In this document: positions 62,194-64,000 of the stretch, piece by piece
Position numbering within the stretch: position 1 is the first letter of the stretch
How the letters are laid out: each line of letters opens with the position of its first letter
Origin: Gammaproteobacteria bacterium
GTDB taxonomy: Bacteria; Pseudomonadota; Gammaproteobacteria; Pseudomonadales; Ketobacteraceae
Direction of reading: 5' to 3'
NCBI GenBank assembly: GCA_013178375.1
Contig: JABLXQ010000034.1
Location: 37,083-101,082 of the forward strand
DNA length: 64,000 bases
The notes under the pieces: model-generated
The model's database searches: none
Told to the model about the DNA's origin: nothing
What the model saw: only the letters and a program-made list of their open reading frames with translations
Program-made: the position numbers and the translations under genes

Positions 62194-63651
62194 ATGTGGA
62201 AAAAGCAGGGGGGTTATCCCTCGTCAAATATCAGTTCCTTGTGCAGGGATACATTGGCGCTGATCATGGCCGGCGGCAAAGGTACGCGCCTGCATCAATT
62301 GACATTGCGTCGTGCCAAGCCCGCAGTCCATTTTGGGGGAAATTATCGTGTCATTGATTTTACGCTGTCCAACTGCATCAACAGTGGCATACACCGGATC
62401 GGCGTCCTGACTCAATACAAGAGTCATTCGCTGATCAAACATCTGCAGTCAGGATGGAGTTCCCTGGCTGCAAGACCGGGTGAATTTATCGAACTGCTAC
62501 CGGCAGACCAGTATCCGGGAAACGATCACTGGTATTCAGGAACGGCCGACGCGGTATATCAAAATATTGAATGTATCCGTGCACACCAGCCAAAGAATGT
62601 ATTGATACTGGCCGGAGATCACATCTACAAGATGGATTACGGCCCCCTGCTGGCACATCACGCTGCCCACCAGGCTCAGGTGACCATCGGTTGTGTCGAG
62701 GTGCCACTGACGGAGGCTCACCAGTTCGGCGTTGTCGAAATGCAGGCAGACTCGCGTATAACCAGTTTTGTTGAAAAATCCACAGCACCCAAAAGCATGC
62801 AGGGGAAGCCGGAGCATGCGCTTGCCAGCATGGGAATTTATGTGTTTGACACCCGGTTCTTGCTGGAGTGTTTGAGCAGGGATGCGACAAATGTCGTGTC
62901 GTCGCGTGATTTTGGGCGCGACGTCATACCGGATGCCATTCGCGCGGGACGGGTCTATGCGTTCCCATTCCTGGATTCCCGTGATGAATCGCGCCCGGGT
63001 TACTGGAGGGATGTCGGAACGGTCGATACTTACTGGCAGGCCAACATGGAATTGCGTGGTGATGAACCGATGCTCGATCTGTACGACGAGCGCTGGCCCA
63101 TCGGGACGCATAAGGAATTCGTTCCGCCCGCCAAATTTGTTGCCCATTCTGGCGGAAATACCGGGTCGGCGATTGATTCGTTGGTAAGCGGTGGTTGTGT
63201 CGTGTCCGGTGCAACAGTGTTCAGATCAGTTCTTTTCATCAAGTCATGTGTCGGAGCGGGCAGTGTCATCGAGGATTCGCTGTTGTTACCAGGCTCCAGC
63301 GTAGGGCGTGGCTGCCATATTCGCAATGCCATCATTGACGCTGGTTGCGTAATACCGGATGGCATGACGGTTGGTGTCAATCCGAAGGCCGATGCGCTCC
63401 GTTTTTATCACTCTCCACGAGGCATTACCCTGGTTACGCGGACAATGCTGGAAGCGGCTGCCGTACCGGTGAAACCGGCTTTCCAGCAGCGCCGTCAAAA
63501 GCCTCCACCGGCGTCTCCCGACGCTTCAGCTGAGCCCACTGTTGAACTGCACTCGATAATGTCGCGTATGGATCGCGCGGTGCTTGAGCCGCTGCCAGAG
63601 CAGTGCGACTGGGTGCGCAGTGGCAGGAGGGATCGTGCGCGCAAATCATGA
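62194..63651 (+). CDS. glgC: Glucose-1-phosphate adenylyltransferase (second copy, extended C-terminus)
   Basis: A 485-residue second ADP-glucose pyrophosphorylase, clearly diverged from the copy at 57.3-58.5 kb. The core has RDTLALIMAGGKGTRLHQLTLRRAKPAVHFGGNYR, IDFTLSNCINSG, GTADAVYQNIE, LILAGDHIYKMDYG and GYWRDVGTVDTYWQANME. A beta-helix end follows. About 65 residues after PRGITLVTRTMLE are extra and rich in Pro, Gln and Arg, unlike the first copy. The ATG at 62194 follows GGAG; an earlier in-frame ATG at 62098 would add 32 residues. It overlaps the next gene (GlgE-like) by 17 bp, suggesting a role in the maltose-1-phosphate route to alpha-glucan. Confidence 0.92.
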   Translation: MWKKQGGYPSSNISSLCRDTLALIMAGGKGTRLHQLTLRRAKPAVHFGGNYRVIDFTLSNCINSGIHRIGVLTQYKSHSLIKHLQSGWSSLAARPGEFIELLPADQYPGNDHWYSGTADAVYQNIECIRAHQPKNVLILAGDHIYKMDYGPLLAHHAAHQAQVTIGCVEVPLTEAHQFGVVEMQADSRITSFVEKSTAPKSMQGKPEHALASMGIYVFDTRFLLECLSRDATNVVSSRDFGRDVIPDAIRAGRVYAFPFLDSRDESRPGYWRDVGTVDTYWQANMELRGDEPMLDLYDERWPIGTHKEFVPPAKFVAHSGGNTGSAIDSLVSGGCVVSGATVFRSVLFIKSCVGAGSVIEDSLLLPGSSVGRGCHIRNAIIDAGCVIPDGMTVGVNPKADALRFYHSPRGITLVTRTMLEAAAVPVKPAFQQRRQKPPPASPDASAEPTVELHSIMSRMDRAVLEPLPEQCDWVRSGRRDRARKS

Positions 63652-64000
63652 AAGTCGCTTTGTCAGGGAAACGGATGCGGACCGTAGCGCTGTACTCAAG
63701 GCCATTGTTACACCGCGCCTGCTGATCAGTTGGCTTGCTCCCAGTGCTGACACTGGCGCTGAGTCGATCAAGGCAGCGGTCGCGCAGCCGCTGCTGGTGG
63801 AAGTCTGCATCTGCTGTGATGGCCATGAGCAGCTGGATGCACAGGTGCTGTTCCATCCTGCTGGGTCGGAGGAGGGCATTTGCATGCCTTTGACGCAGCA
63901 AGATGAGGCGAAATGGAGTGCAGTCATCTACCCAACCCAGATCGGCGCCCATCGCCTGATGGTGGAAGCCTGGGTCGATGACTGGAGTACCTATTGCAAG
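63635..64000 (+). CDS. glgE: Alpha-1,4-glucan:maltose-1-phosphate maltosyltransferase GlgE (partial, 5' part)
   Basis: GlgE extends alpha-1,4-glucans with maltose-1-phosphate. Only the first 122 residues lie in the window. They match the N-terminal beta-sandwich (DUF3416) of GlgE: VTPRLLISWLAPSADT, LLVEVCICCDGHEQLDAQVLF, then WSAVIYPTQIGAHRLMVEAWVDDWSTYCK, which resembles the family's phrase on extended strand, 'YTVEAWVDRFATW'. The start is probably the GTG at 63635, with AGGAGG at 63625-63630. It overlaps glgC by 17 bp. Catalytic GH13 residues are beyond the edge, so the assignment rests on this domain and on context. Confidence 0.8.
   Translation, partial: MRANHESRFVRETDADRSAVLKAIVTPRLLISWLAPSADTGAESIKAAVAQPLLVEVCICCDGHEQLDAQVLFHPAGSEEGICMPLTQQDEAKWSAVIYPTQIGAHRLMVEAWVDDWSTYCK

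Overview
The window reads as chromosomal DNA of a free-living, GC-rich gammaproteobacterium. The gene order metG next to an ApbC/Mrp ATPase and dcd, the block purM-purN-DUF3108 opposite DUF2066-CDP-alcohol transferase-hda, and the RnfAB genes are arrangements typical of Pseudomonas-like and related gammaproteobacteria. I cannot fix the genus. No rRNA, tRNA, CRISPR array, prophage or complete insertion sequence was seen. One short MITE-like repeat (3232-3369) is present.

Layout. 1-9.9 kb holds housekeeping genes: rnfB (cut by the window edge) and rnfA, metG, a small membrane protein beside the MITE, a ZIP metal transporter, dps, apbC/mrp, a MerR regulator with its likely target flavoprotein, dcd and an exported cyclase-family protein. 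A hybrid histidine kinase follows (9.9-11.8 kb). From 12 to 23.3 kb lies one tightly packed cobalamin locus. A B12 riboswitch precedes cbtB-cbtA (cobalt uptake) and then cobB, cobM, cbiX, cobH, cbiD, cobL, cobI, a split cbiG, a cobJ with an extra C-terminal domain, and a 2Fe-2S ferredoxin. The presence of cbiX, cbiD and cbiG and the absence of cobG and cobNST point to the cobalt-early (anaerobic-type) corrin route. 23.4-28 kb carries a large lipoprotein with a Pho-box upstream and a five-repeat lipoprotein. 28-33 kb is the purN/purM and DUF2066/hda housekeeping block.

33-41.8 kb is a signalling block: a 7TMR-DISM diguanylate cyclase, a PAS-GGDEF-EAL protein, a 7TMR-DISM hybrid kinase and an AraC-family regulator. 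41.9-50.3 kb encodes a bidirectional NAD-linked [NiFe]-hydrogenase (hoxFUYH, protease hoxW) divergent from the maturation genes hypF and hypE; hypABCD are not in the window.

50.3-64 kb is storage-glucan metabolism. It holds glucokinase, alpha-glucan phosphorylase, the operon glgC-GH57-malQ, a CBS-domain protein, an orphan NtrC-type sigma-54 activator, a 50-residue DUF3309 protein, a second glgC, and the start of glgE at the right edge. Gene density falls and the sequence looks more AT-rich between 58.5 and 62.2 kb.

Most notable points: the CobJ fusion to a domain resembling ChuX/HutX heme-utilisation proteins, the palindromic MerR-type promoter at 7584-7615, the Pho-box at 23321-23338, and codon-phased 15-bp repeats directly after the araC stop codon.
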